Assembly (NCBI RefSeq): GCF_019175365.1
Contig: NZ_CP059572.1
Coordinates: 2,852,001 to 2,916,000 of the forward strand
Direction of reading: 5' to 3'
Length of the DNA stretch: 64,000 nt
Source of the DNA: Actinomadura graeca
GTDB taxonomy: Bacteria; Actinomycetota; Actinomycetes; Streptosporangiales; Streptosporangiaceae
Of the stretch, positions 17,690-26,128 are shown in pieces (the first letter of the stretch is position 1; each line of letters starts with the position of its first letter). Both the position numbers and the translations under genes were made by a program. A model generated the notes under the pieces. That model did not search any database. It had not been told where the DNA came from and saw nothing but the letters and a program-made list of their open reading frames with translations.

Positions 17690-17950
17690 CGGCGGTCTAC
17701 CGCGAGAGAGTCAGAGGAGCGGAGCAAGCCCTGGCGATCGCCACCCTCGTCCATGCCAGAAGGGATCCTGCACGGGCTTGCGCCGGACGCTCTTCCGGGA
17801 CGGATCGCCGCGAACAAACGCAGCGCGGCACGCCGTTTCCCTTTCGTCGTCCCCCGCGATCGGGAACGAGGTTCAGAGTCACGGTACCGACGACCATCAG
17901 ATCCGCAGACCCTGGCCAAACAGTCCGCCTTCCGATTCCCGATGACTACC
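17690..17950 (-). pseudogene. Frameshifted 5-prime fragment of an XRE-TPR regulator copy
   Basis: This stretch repeats the DNA that stands at the start of the two downstream-truncated regulators: an ATCAGATCCG, then CTGGCCAAACAG, then GATGACTACCG upstream block, a GGTACCGTGA-like start (reading MVVGTVTLNLVPDRGG), and in a second frame KGKRRAALRLFAAI, matching VKRRAALRLFTAT of the full-length gene. The frame is broken between these parts and the sequence diverges soon after. It is the leftmost member of the tandem array. Confidence 0.6.
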
Positions 17951-17980
17951 GGGATGTACGGCGTACCGCGCCTCCAACGC

Positions 17981-19024
17981 TCAGGCGACGGATGTGAGGG
18001 CGCGCAGATCGTGGGCCGCCGGAAGCCCGCGCACCTGGTCGGGTAGTGCGCGGAGAATCTGGCCGGTCAGAAGCCGTGTGCGGACGGTCGTCGATTCGGA
18101 GAGCTTCTGAGCGGTGGTGACCGCATGGTGGAGCCCGGCATCGACGTCCCGTGCCTTCACCAGAGCGGCCGCCCGCATCAGGTTCAGGTTGGCGACCGCC
18201 CCTCTGGCGTCCGGCGGGAAGAGATCCAAGGCACGCGTGAGTGCCGTCATTCCTCGATCGTCCCCCAGACGGGTGAAAACATAGGACTCCGCCCACCGCA
18301 ATTGGCTCTCGCGGTAGGTCAGGACCGTTGGCCCGTCCGTTCCCTGTGTCAGCCGCTCGAACGTCTCCTTGGTCTTCTCGATGGACGCGAGCGCCTCGTT
18401 GCGGTTGCCCTGCCCTGCCGCCAGATAGGCCCGAGCGGCATACGCTCGGGCCAGTCCGGCAGACGGCTTCCCCCCAGCGATGCCGATGGCCTCATCCGTC
18501 AGGTCGGAGACGATCTGGTCAGACCGCTGCCCCCAGTAAGCGTCCTGTGCGGCTCTGCCCCGAACCCAGACCCGCAGAACCTTGTCACCTGAGGCGTCTG
18601 CCGCACGGCGCGCAATGCTCCAGGAGACCCGTGCGGCACGCGTGTCACCTATATCACCCAGCTCGATGGCCATCAGGCCCGATAGTCCGGCGCTGGTCCG
18701 CAGCAGCCCCGCTCGCTCCAAGGGCGCGTGCGGCCGGTCGAGCCGCCGCCCCACTGCGATGACGTCCGTCGCCAAATCGTTGAGCAAGGACCCGGCGGGC
18801 CTTCCCATGACCCGTTGCCCGTACTCGTGGACGGCCTGCTCCCAATCGTCCAAGCCCACGGCGCGATCAAAATGCTTGTCGGCGCTGAAACGGACCTTAT
18901 CCAATACGCCGGGAAGGACTGCGACGCCGGCGCCTAGAGCAGTGACGAACTGGAGCGCGGCACGCCGTTTCACGTCATCCGTCCCACTGTCGGTAACAGG
19001 GCTCGGACTCACGGTACCGACCAT
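17981..19024 (-). CDS. TPR-type regulator lacking the helix-turn-helix (copy 1)
   Basis: 347-aa protein matching residues of about 89 to the end of the full-length XRE-TPR regulator at 20251-21576. It starts MVGTVSPSPV, then DVKRRAALQFVTALGAG, and has the conserved VHEYGQRVM, LERAGLLRTSAGLSGLMAIE, RVSWSIARRAADASGD, GLARAYAARAYLAAGQG and LPAAHDLRALTSVA, i.e. helical TPR-like repeats. ATG 19024 is used (TTG 19027 also possible); no strong ribosome-binding site is seen. Upstream DNA still contains an out-of-frame remnant of the FGQ-containing junction, with an in-frame stop, so the DNA-binding part was lost by truncation. It may be a protein-only sensor or a pseudogene in decay. Codon quality is lower than in core genes. 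Confidence 0.6.
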   Translation of the reverse strand: MVGTVSPSPVTDSGTDDVKRRAALQFVTALGAGVAVLPGVLDKVRFSADKHFDRAVGLDDWEQAVHEYGQRVMGRPAGSLLNDLATDVIAVGRRLDRPHAPLERAGLLRTSAGLSGLMAIELGDIGDTRAARVSWSIARRAADASGDKVLRVWVRGRAAQDAYWGQRSDQIVSDLTDEAIGIAGGKPSAGLARAYAARAYLAAGQGNRNEALASIEKTKETFERLTQGTDGPTVLTYRESQLRWAESYVFTRLGDDRGMTALTRALDLFPPDARGAVANLNLMRAAALVKARDVDAGLHHAVTTAQKLSESTTVRTRLLTGQILRALPDQVRGLPAAHDLRALTSVA

Positions 19025-19124
19025 CAAGTCCGTAGGCTCTGACCAAACGGCCCGCCTTCCGCTCCCAGATGACTACCGCAATGTAGTCCGCCCCAGTCAT
19101 AAGGCGTCACGGCACCTTCGACAC

Positions 19125-20171
19125 TCAGGCGACGGACGTCAGTGCGCGGAGCTCGCGGGCCGCGGGAAGCGTCCGGCCTCGATCGGGAAGCGCTCGGAGG
19201 ATCTGCCTCGCAAGGAGTCTGGTGCCTGCGGTCACCGCGTCGGGACGATGCTGGATGATCGTGACCGCATGTCGTAGCCCGGAATCAGCGTCCCCCTCTC
19301 TCACGAGCGCTGCGGCCTGCATGAGCTTCAGGTTGGTGATCGGCCCTTGAGCGTCTACCGGGTAAAGCGCCAAGGCTTGTGCGAGCACCGACTCAGCCCG
19401 ACGATCGCCCAAGCGCGTGAAGACGAAGGACTCCGCCCAGCGCAACTGGCTCTCGCGATAGGAGAGGACGCTTTGCTCATCCGTCGGACGCGAGAGTCGC
19501 TCGAATGTCTCGTTGATCCTCCTGATGGAGGCTATTGCACTCTTGTCGTCGCCTCTGCTCGCCGCCACGGCGGCCCGCGCCGCGTGGGCGCGGGCCAGGC
19601 CGGGGGAAGGTTTCCCCGCGGCGATGCCGATGGCTTCATCCGCGAGGTCGGTGACTACTTGATCAGTTCGGCCTGCCCAGTGGGCATCCTCGGCCGCTCT
19701 GCCACGAACCCAGACTCTGAGCGCGCAGTCACCCGATGCGTCCGCCGCGTGGCGCGCGGCGGACCACGAGACCCGAGCGGCCCTCGTATCGCCCACGTCA
19801 CCCATTTCAATGGCCAGGAGGCCCGACAACCCGGCACTGACCCGCATGAGCCCGGCGCGATCACGCAGGTCCTGCGTTCGATCAAGACACTGACTCACGC
19901 GTAGGATGTCAGCGGTCAAATTGTTGACGAGGGCCCCGGTCGGCTGGGTCATGATCCGCTGTCCGTACTCGTGGACGGCCTGGTCCCACTCGTCCACGTC
20001 TACGGTGTGATCCAGAACCTTGTGGACACCGGAGAAGGATTCGCTGGACAGGCTCACCGAGACGACGGCGCCAGCTCCCAGCGCAGCGACCGATTGGAGT
20101 GCGGCACGCCGTTTCACGTCGACTTCCCCACCACCGGGAACAGGGTTCGAAGTTACGGTACCGACCGTCAA
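19125..20171 (-). CDS. TPR-type regulator lacking the helix-turn-helix (copy 2)
   Basis: 348-aa paralogue of the previous gene, with the same architecture: VDVKRRAALQSVAALGAG, then DEWDQAVHEYGQRIM, RAGLMRVSAGLSGLLAIEMG, RVSWSAARHAADASGD, GLARAHAARAAVAASRG, and LPAARELRALTSVA at the end. There is no ATG at the position used by copy 1. The aligned start is TTG 20171; GTG 20117 (MKRRAALQ...) is an alternative and would give a 330-aa product. The upstream block is homologous to that of copy 1. Whether it is expressed is unclear. It is part of a leftward tandem array behind the full-length regulator. Confidence 0.55.
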   Translation of the reverse strand: MTVGTVTSNPVPGGGEVDVKRRAALQSVAALGAGAVVSVSLSSESFSGVHKVLDHTVDVDEWDQAVHEYGQRIMTQPTGALVNNLTADILRVSQCLDRTQDLRDRAGLMRVSAGLSGLLAIEMGDVGDTRAARVSWSAARHAADASGDCALRVWVRGRAAEDAHWAGRTDQVVTDLADEAIGIAAGKPSPGLARAHAARAAVAASRGDDKSAIASIRRINETFERLSRPTDEQSVLSYRESQLRWAESFVFTRLGDRRAESVLAQALALYPVDAQGPITNLKLMQAAALVREGDADSGLRHAVTIIQHRPDAVTAGTRLLARQILRALPDRGRTLPAARELRALTSVA

Positions 20172-20250
20172 GCCCGCAGTTACTGGCCCACGAGTCCGTC
20201 TTCTGCTCCCTGATGACTACCGCGATGTAGCCCATCCCTATAACAGCTCG

Positions 20251-21576
20251 TCACAGGCCTTTTGGGGCCGGCGCGGCGGACATGAGGGCGCGGAGCTCGC
20301 GGGCCGCTGGGAGCGCGCGTGCCTGGTCGGGGAGCATGTGCAGGATTTGGCGCGCCAAAAGCCTGGTGCCTGCCTTCACAGCATCGCGGCGATCCTGGAT
20401 GACCGTGACCGCATGTTGGAGGCCAGAGTCGATGTCCCTCGCCTTCACCAAGGACGCCGCCCGCATCATCTGCAGGCTGGTGATCGACGTCTGGGCCTTC
20501 GGCGGGTAGAGGGCCAATGCATGCTCAAGCGCTGCTGAAGCTCGTTTATCCCCCAAATGGACGAAGACGAAGGTCTCCGCCCCAAGCAGTTGGCTCTCAC
20601 TGAAGGAAAGGGTGGTCTGTCCGTCCGTTCCCTGCGGAAGGGTTTCGAACGTCTCCCTTGTCTTCTCGATCGCGGCGAGCGCGCCTTCACCATCCCCACG
20701 CTCAGCCGCGAGGCAGGCCCGCGCCGCGTGGGCCCGGGCAAGTCCCGCCGATGGCCTGCCATCGGCGATCCTAATGGCCTCGTCGGTCAGGTTGATGACA
20801 GCCTGATCAGACCGCTCGACCCGATAGCCAGCCTGTGCCGCTCTGCCGCGTATCCATACCCGCACGTCACGGTTACCTGAGGCGTCCGCCGCCCGGCGGG
20901 CGATGTTCCAGGAGATACGCGCGGCACGATCATCTCCGACATCATCGAGTTCGACGGCCAGGAGGCCCGACAACCCTGCGCTGACCCGCATGAGCCCGGC
21001 GCGGTCCGAGGGCACGTGTGTCCGTTCGAGTAGCTGTCCGACGGTAATGACGTCGGCCACCAGATTTTGGATCAGCGCACCGGCCGACCTGGCCGTGATT
21101 CGCTGTCCGTACTCGTGGACGGCCTGGTCCCACTCGTCCACGTTCACGGTGTGGTCGAGGGCCCGATCGACACCGGAGAAGATCTCCTCCATGACCCCGG
21201 CCGGGACGGCGGTCCCGGCGCTGGTTGCGGTGAACAACCGGAGTGCGGCGCGGCGTTTCACGTCGTGGTCCCTGTCGTCGGGAGCATGGCTTCCCGATAC
21301 GGTACCCATGGCCTGATCGATGGACTCCTGTCCGAACAGCTCCTTTTCTGTCAATTCGAACACGATCGCGTAGGCGTGGCCCCAGTCGGCGGGGAAGACC
21401 TCGCCTTTCTCGTGGCGGTTGTTCTGCCTTGCCAGGTGCTTGACCTGGCTCGTGTCGGGATGATCGATACCGACGGCGGCGTACATGCGGCGGGCCGTCT
21501 TGAACGGGCCCCAGCCGCGGGCGAGCCGTTCGCGGCGGATGCGGACGGCCCAGGCGGGAAGCTGCTGGTCAGTCAT
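20251..21576 (-). CDS. XRE-family regulator with C-terminal TPR-like domain (full-length copy)
   Basis: 441-aa transcription factor. Residues 8-80 form a divergent Cro/C1 helix-turn-helix (WAVRIRRERLARGWGPFKTA, ending in FELTEKELFGQ), followed by a linker with DVKRRAALRLFTATSAG at about 105-121 and then about 320 residues of TPR-like helices ([69 protein letters not shown]). This architecture is common in actinomycete developmental and antibiotic regulators. ATG 21576 has GAAGGG nine bases upstream. It is divergent from an RsbW-like ATPase, an arrangement frequent in these organisms, and is the likely parent of the truncated copies to its left. Confidence 0.82.
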   Translation of the reverse strand: MTDQQLPAWAVRIRRERLARGWGPFKTARRMYAAVGIDHPDTSQVKHLARQNNRHEKGEVFPADWGHAYAIVFELTEKELFGQESIDQAMGTVSGSHAPDDRDHDVKRRAALRLFTATSAGTAVPAGVMEEIFSGVDRALDHTVNVDEWDQAVHEYGQRITARSAGALIQNLVADVITVGQLLERTHVPSDRAGLMRVSAGLSGLLAVELDDVGDDRAARISWNIARRAADASGNRDVRVWIRGRAAQAGYRVERSDQAVINLTDEAIRIADGRPSAGLARAHAARACLAAERGDGEGALAAIEKTRETFETLPQGTDGQTTLSFSESQLLGAETFVFVHLGDKRASAALEHALALYPPKAQTSITSLQMMRAASLVKARDIDSGLQHAVTVIQDRRDAVKAGTRLLARQILHMLPDQARALPAARELRALMSAAPAPKGL

Positions 21577-21775
21577 CGGTTGACGCCCTTCGGCCGGGGA
21601 GACGGAGGGGACCCGGGACCCCTCTCACACCGCCAGTGTCGCCTTTCTCGGTCCGTGCGCACTCGATTTCACTGAGTAAAGACGGGAATTCTCGCCCGTC
21701 CTTTGAAGCCGAGCGGGGTTCGGTGCTTATTCGGCACCGGGCCGGGTTCTTGATCCAGAAAGCGGAGGCCGGATC

Positions 21776-22303
21776 GTGGGCGATCGGAAAGCCCGGCCGT
21801 TGCGGCGGCCGGACATTGCCGGGGTGCGTCCGAAAAGCCAGATATATGTGTGGCCTTTGGACGAGCGGACGCCGCGGGCGGCGCGGCGGGCCGTCGCGGG
21901 CCTGCTGGACCGGTGGGGCGTGGCGGAGGCCGACGCGGACGACGTGGTGCTGCTGGTGTCCGAGGTCGTCACCAACGCCGTGCGGCATGTGCGGCGCGAG
22001 CTGCGGGACGGCGGGGTGGTGAGGGTCCGGGTGCGTGTGACGGGCGGGCGGCTCAGGGTGGACGTGACCGACCCCGAGCCGGGATGTCCCCGGCTCGGGG
22101 CGGCCGGGGAGAACGACGAGGGGCACCGGGGCCTGATCGTGGTCGCGGCGTGCGCGGGCCGGTGGGGGTGGCGGCCGGGGCCGGGCGGGGGCAAGACCGT
22201 TTGGTGGACGCAGGACGTGACGCGCGGCGGCCGGCGGGCGGGTCGGCGGCTGATCCACGGGTGCGGCCGCGCGGTGTTGGTCCTGCTGGCCAGAGGCCGG
22301 TGA
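21776..22303 (+). CDS. RsbW-like ATP-binding regulatory protein
   Basis: 175-aa HATPase_c (GHKL) protein of the anti-sigma-factor kinase type. The N box is VVLLVSEVVTNAVRHVRREL near residue 60, the G1 box VDVTDPEPG near residue 100, and the G2-like box GHRGLIVVAACAGRWG near residue 120. Such proteins bind ATP and act on sigma factors or their antagonists; many actinomycete members have no known partner. GTG 21776 follows GGAGG at 8 bases. The stop overlaps the next ATG (TGATG). It is divergent from the XRE-TPR regulator. Confidence 0.82.
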   Translation: MGDRKARPLRRPDIAGVRPKSQIYVWPLDERTPRAARRAVAGLLDRWGVAEADADDVVLLVSEVVTNAVRHVRRELRDGGVVRVRVRVTGGRLRVDVTDPEPGCPRLGAAGENDEGHRGLIVVAACAGRWGWRPGPGGGKTVWWTQDVTRGGRRAGRRLIHGCGRAVLVLLARGR

Positions 22304-22659
22304 TGGCCCGCCATCGCAGGCGTGACGTGCGCGGTCCCGTCCACGCGCCCTCGATCCGCGCGGACCTGTACCTCGCGCGGCTGGCGGACGTCCTCAAGGC
22401 CCACGGGTGGGCGGTCTCCCTGACCCGCGTGGGCACGCTGCCCGTGCTGCGGGTCACCGACCTGCGGGCGCCGACGGTGGGCGAGGGCGTCGTGGTGACG
22501 CTCGTCTCGGACGCCACGGGGAACCGGGGTCCGTGGTTCCGGTCCTCGACGGGCGTCCTGCTGGCCCCGTGCTCCGAGCCGGCGCGGGCCGAGGAGGGGA
22601 TCTGCGTCCTTCTCACGCCGCTCATCGCGAGGGCGCTGTCGGCGTCCAGGCAGCGGTGA
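22303..22659 (+). CDS. Small protein paired with the RsbW-like ATPase
   Basis: 118-aa protein of unknown function, soluble, with an alpha/beta pattern (LYLARLADVLKAHGWAVSLT, then LPVLRVTDLRAP, EGVVVTLVSDATGNRGPWFR and ICVLLTPLIARALSAS). The ATG at 22303 overlaps the stop of the ATPase gene, so they are translationally coupled. Similar small partners commonly accompany these ATPases next to XRE-TPR regulators in actinomycetes. No catalytic motif is seen. Confidence 0.65.
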   Translation: MARHRRRDVRGPVHAPSIRADLYLARLADVLKAHGWAVSLTRVGTLPVLRVTDLRAPTVGEGVVVTLVSDATGNRGPWFRSSTGVLLAPCSEPARAEEGICVLLTPLIARALSASRQR

Positions 22660-22803
22660 CGCCGTGTGCAACGAATCCTCGCGAAGAGCCTTGAAGAAGC
22701 AACGAAATACCAGCTCAGCGCAAGTTCGGCGCATTGGTTTACAGCGGTTCTCTTCTTAGGCTTGCGATCGTTCCCTCTTCTTCGGACACTCCTGGAGACA
22801 CGC

Positions 22804-23649
22804 ATGTCCGTCATGCCGGCCATGGAGCCGAGCACCGTCCCCGCGCGGACCGCGCTGCGGCGGCATTACCTGATGTGCCGTCCCGAGCACTTCGCCGTCA
22901 CGTACGCGATCAACCCGTGGATGGATCCGGCGGCGGGCGCCGACGCGGGGCGGGCCGTGGAGCAGTGGGAGGCGCTGCGGGCCGCGTACGTCGCGCTGGG
23001 TCACGAGGTGAGCCTGATCGATCCGATCGCGGGGCTGCCCGACATGGTGTTCGCGGCGAACGGCGCGCTGGTCGTCGGCGGACGCGCGTACGGCGCGCGG
23101 TTCCGGTATCCGCAGCGGCGGGCGGAGGGCCCCGCGTACGCGGACTGGCTCAGGGGCAACGGGTTCGCCGAGGTGCTGGAGCCGGAGCACACCAACGAGG
23201 GCGAGGGCGACTTCCTCACGCTGGACCACGTGATCCTGGCCGGGACGGGCTTCCGGACGGACATCGCCGCCCACCAGGAGGCGCAGGAGTTCCTCGGACG
23301 GCCCGTAGTGACGCTGCGGCTGGTCGATCCGCGCTTCTACCACCTGGACACGGCCTTGTTCCCGCTCGGTGGCGACAATGTGGCGTACTACCCCGGCGCG
23401 TTCTCGCCGGGCAGCCGCGCGGTGCTGGAGAGACTGTTCCCGGACGCGGTCCTCGCCGGGGAGCGGGACGCGGCGGTGCTCGGGCTCAACGCCGTGTGCG
23501 ACGGGCGCAACGTCGTCGTCGACGCCGGGGCGGTGGAGCTGATCGGCACGCTGCGGGGCCACGGATACGAGCCCGTTCCCGTCGATCTGTCGGAGTTGCG
23601 CAAGGCGGGCGGCGGGCCCAAGTGCTGCACGCTGGAGCTCCGTCCGTGA
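22804..23649 (+). CDS. ddaH: Dimethylargininase (N-G,N-G-dimethylarginine dimethylaminohydrolase) family
   Basis: 281-aa enzyme of the guanidine-modifying pentein fold that hydrolyses methylated arginines to citrulline. Marks are YAINPWMD near the N-terminus, GLPDMVFAANGALV (substrate-binding Asp), NEGEGDFLTL with the conserved acidic pair, DPRFYHLDTALFPLGGDNV with the catalytic His, and KCCTLELRP with the nucleophilic Cys at the C-terminus. ATG 22804 is chosen because the family begins close to it. The gene is monocistronic. Its terminator-like hairpin lies inside the 3-prime end of the convergent transporter gene. Confidence 0.9.
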   Translation: MSVMPAMEPSTVPARTALRRHYLMCRPEHFAVTYAINPWMDPAAGADAGRAVEQWEALRAAYVALGHEVSLIDPIAGLPDMVFAANGALVVGGRAYGARFRYPQRRAEGPAYADWLRGNGFAEVLEPEHTNEGEGDFLTLDHVILAGTGFRTDIAAHQEAQEFLGRPVVTLRLVDPRFYHLDTALFPLGGDNVAYYPGAFSPGSRAVLERLFPDAVLAGERDAAVLGLNAVCDGRNVVVDAGAVELIGTLRGHGYEPVPVDLSELRKAGGGPKCCTLELRP

Positions 23650-24945
23650 TCAGCTGACGGCCTGGTCCGCCGCGCGCTCGCGGCGGACCAGGTGGCGGGT
23701 GCGCAGGACGCCCGCGACGCCGATCGTCCAGATGGGGATCTGGACGGTCCAGGCCGCGCGGAACGCGCCCGGGGTGAAGTCCCGGCCGGGCGACAGGGCG
23801 TCCAGGACGAGGCCGATGAGCAGGATCGTGACCAGGGCGGCGGTGAATCCGCCCACGTTGACGATGCCGGTCGCGGTGCCCTGCTTCCCGGGCGGGTTGA
23901 ACGTGCGGGCGTAGTCGAAGCCGATCATCGCGCCGGGGCCGCCCAGCGCGACGCAGAGGACGAGCAGGACGAGCAGCCAGGACGGGGCGGGCGGCGGCCA
24001 CGCGAGGGTGACCGCCCAGGCCGCGACGTTGACCGCGACGATGCCGAGGACGAGCCGGGACCGCCGCAGCGGACGGCGGGCGACGAGCCTGCCGACGAGG
24101 GGCCCGGACACGACGTTGGCCAGGACGAACAGGGTCAGCAGGGTGGACGCCGCGGCGGGGCTCATGCCCTGGCCGGACACCAGGTACGGAAATCCCCACA
24201 TCAGCGCGAACGTGTTGGACGAGAACTGGGTGACGAAGTGCGTCCAGAGGCCGAGCCGGGTTCCCGGACGGCGCCAGGCGGCGCGCACGTCGCGGCCGAT
24301 CTCGCGGAGGGACGGCGGCGCGGGCCGGGTGGTGCGCGGCGCGTCCCGCAGAACGGCGAGGGCGAGGACGCCGATGAGGGTGCCGAGCGCGGCGGCGGAG
24401 CCGTAGGCGGCGCCCCACCCGGGGCCGTGCAGGAGCGCCGCGAGCGGGACGGCGCTGAGCACCTGCCCGAGCTGGCCGAGGAGCCCGGTGAGCTGCGTGA
24501 CGACGGGGACCTGCCGTCCGGGGAACCAGGACGCGACGATCGCGAGCACGCTGATGAACGTCATCGCGTCGCCCGCGCCGACCATGACGCGGGCGGCGAC
24601 CGCGCCGCCGATGCCGGTGGAGACGGCCATCAGCGCCTGCCCCGCCGCCATCAGCAGCGCGCCCCCGGCGATCATGCGGCGCGGGCCGACGCGGTCGAGC
24701 ATGAGGCCGACGGGGATTTGGAGTCCCGCGTAGACCAGCAGTTGCAGGACGGTGAAGGACGCGAGCATCCCGGCGGACGCGTCGAAGCGGTGCACGGCGT
24801 CGAGCCCGGCGACGCCGAGGGACGTCCTATGCAGGATCGCCGCGACGTAGGCGAGGACGCCCACGGACCACAGCGCCCAGGCGAGGGGCGCGGCGCCCTG
24901 TTTCCGTGCCTCCCGGGAGACCTGGGGGTTTTGGACGGTTTGCAC
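23650..24945 (-). CDS. MFS transporter downstream of XRE-cupin regulator
   Basis: 431-aa transporter with about 12 membrane segments. Recognisable loops are GLMLDRVGPRRMIAGGALLM (TM2-TM3) and VGRLVARRPLRRSRLVLGI (between the halves). The N-terminus is basic and hydrophilic (VQNPQVSREARKQGAAP). GTG 24945 has no clear ribosome-binding site; a 13-base palindrome occupies that position. It follows the XRE-cupin regulator by 16 bases and is probably controlled by it. The substrate is unknown. The stop directly abuts that of the convergent ddaH. Confidence 0.85.
   Translation of the reverse strand: MQTVQNPQVSREARKQGAAPLAWALWSVGVLAYVAAILHRTSLGVAGLDAVHRFDASAGMLASFTVLQLLVYAGLQIPVGLMLDRVGPRRMIAGGALLMAAGQALMAVSTGIGGAVAARVMVGAGDAMTFISVLAIVASWFPGRQVPVVTQLTGLLGQLGQVLSAVPLAALLHGPGWGAAYGSAAALGTLIGVLALAVLRDAPRTTRPAPPSLREIGRDVRAAWRRPGTRLGLWTHFVTQFSSNTFALMWGFPYLVSGQGMSPAAASTLLTLFVLANVVSGPLVGRLVARRPLRRSRLVLGIVAVNVAAWAVTLAWPPPAPSWLLVLLVLCVALGGPGAMIGFDYARTFNPPGKQGTATGIVNVGGFTAALVTILLIGLVLDALSPGRDFTPGAFRAAWTVQIPIWTIGVAGVLRTRHLVRRERAADQAVS
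23661..23692 (+). terminator. Hairpin terminator of ddaH embedded in the MFS coding end
   Basis: A perfect 13-base-pair stem (23661-23673 with 23680-23692) and a six-base loop stand 12 bases after the ddaH stop. The same DNA encodes the last residues of the convergent transporter (LVRRERAADQAVS). Confidence 0.65.
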
Positions 24946-24947
24946 GG

Positions 24948-24960
24948 ATAACTAAGTTAT
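24948..24960. promoter_or_regulatory. Palindrome between regulator and transporter genes
   Basis: ATAACTAAGTTAT is a perfect inverted repeat (6-base arms around one base), strikingly AT-rich in this GC-rich genome. It sits exactly in the short gap between the XRE-cupin stop and the MFS GTG. It is a candidate operator or an RNA element that masks translation start. Confidence 0.5.
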
Positions 24961-24961
24961 G

Positions 24962-25531
24962 TCATCTGCCTCGGGGGGCCGCGCGCAGGTGCATCCGTTC
25001 CCCCTGCGGGCCGAACAGGCTGAGCAGCTCGACCGGCCCGCCCGCGCCGCCGAACCAGTGCGGCAGCCGGGTGTCGAACTCGGCGGCCTCGCCCGGCTCC
25101 AGCACCATGTCGCGCCCGGCCAGGATGAGCCGCAGCCGCCCGTTCAGCACGTACAGCCAGTCATAGCCCTCGTGGGTCCGCGGGTCGGTCTCGGCCCGCT
25201 CCGGGACGATCATCTTGAACGCCTGCACGCCGCCGGGACGGCGGGTCAGCGGCAGCACGATCATGTCGCCCCGCCGCTGCGCCCGCGGCCTGATCCGCGG
25301 GTCGCCGACCGCCGGGGCGCCGACCAGTTCGTCCAGCGGCACCTGGTGCGCCTGCGCGAGCGGCAGCAGCAGTTCCAGGCTGGGGCGCCGCTTGCCCGAC
25401 TCCAGCCGGGACAAGGTGCTGACCGAGATCCCGGTGGCCTCGGCGAGCGTGGCCAACGTCACGTCCCGTTCTTGCCGCAGCCGCCGGAGCCTCGGCCCGA
25501 CACCGGCGAGCACATCCTCCGTCGTGTCCAT
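24962..25531 (-). CDS. XRE-cupin transcriptional regulator
   Basis: 189-aa regulator. Residues 13-67 form a standard Cro/C1 helix-turn-helix (LRRLRQERDVTLATLAEATG, then VSTLSRLESGKRRPSLELLL). Residues 105-180 form a small cupin barrel (HEGYDWLYVLNGRLRLILAG, then LEPGEAAEFDTRLPHWFGG), the ligand-sensing part in the PuuR/SinR-like XRE-cupin group. Start at ATG 25531. It is the first gene of an operon with an MFS transporter, probably a local repressor of it (inference). Confidence 0.88.
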   Translation of the reverse strand: MDTTEDVLAGVGPRLRRLRQERDVTLATLAEATGISVSTLSRLESGKRRPSLELLLPLAQAHQVPLDELVGAPAVGDPRIRPRAQRRGDMIVLPLTRRPGGVQAFKMIVPERAETDPRTHEGYDWLYVLNGRLRLILAGRDMVLEPGEAAEFDTRLPHWFGGAGGPVELLSLFGPQGERMHLRAAPRGR

Positions 25532-25656
25532 GCGTTCATTGCAGGAACGGCAATGTCGTTTGTCAAATCAGGAAGGTGATGAAGGCCAGGCCCGTACCTG
25601 TCCGGCGCAAGCGCGGGCGTGCCGGCACGGGGGCACCGGCACGCCTCCGGGGAGCG

Positions 25657-25938
25657 CTACTTCGGCAGTGTGATGTTGCACTCCCAGGTGCACTTCCAGG
25701 TCTTCTCTCCGACCTTCCCGTCGATTTTCAGACCTGCCATCTTCTGAAGGTCCCTGGCGTCGTCCTCGGACTTCGGCCCGTAGATGCCGTCGACCTTGAG
25801 GTCGAACCCACGCTTGACCATCTGCTTCTGCCAGGTGCGCACCTGCTCGCCCTTCGTCGGCGGCGGCTGCTTGAGCGGGTGACCGGGGTAGGGCGGCGCA
25901 TGACCCGTTGTGGCTTCTGTGGCACTTGCTTCAGTCAT
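25657..25938 (-). CDS. Small peptidoglycan-binding-domain protein
   Basis: 93-aa protein made of a PG_binding_1-like helical module: VRTWQKQMVKRGFDLKVDGI, then YGPKSEDDARDLQKMAGLKI and DGKVGEKTW. The N-terminal 30 residues are Pro-rich and polar, and no signal peptide is visible. Two cysteines lie at the end (WKCTWECNITLPK). ATG 25938 is chosen because GAGGAG lies eight bases upstream; an earlier GTG at 25947 overlaps that site. How it would reach the wall is unclear. Confidence 0.75.
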   Translation of the reverse strand: MTEASATEATTGHAPPYPGHPLKQPPPTKGEQVRTWQKQMVKRGFDLKVDGIYGPKSEDDARDLQKMAGLKIDGKVGEKTWKCTWECNITLPK

Positions 25939-26128
25939 GTCAATCACTCCTCGAACGACTTCTTATCCCAGAATCCATAAGGCCAGGTCGATCCCACAAC
26001 ACCCCACAGGGAAGTAGGGGGTAAAAGTGCACCCCTCCCCTTAAAGCGAACGCTTTGCGATGAAAGTTCAATGGCTTTTCACCGGCGCCGCTCGCACATA
26101 TTCCGTGTGGGTCGCCCCCGCGCGCGGC

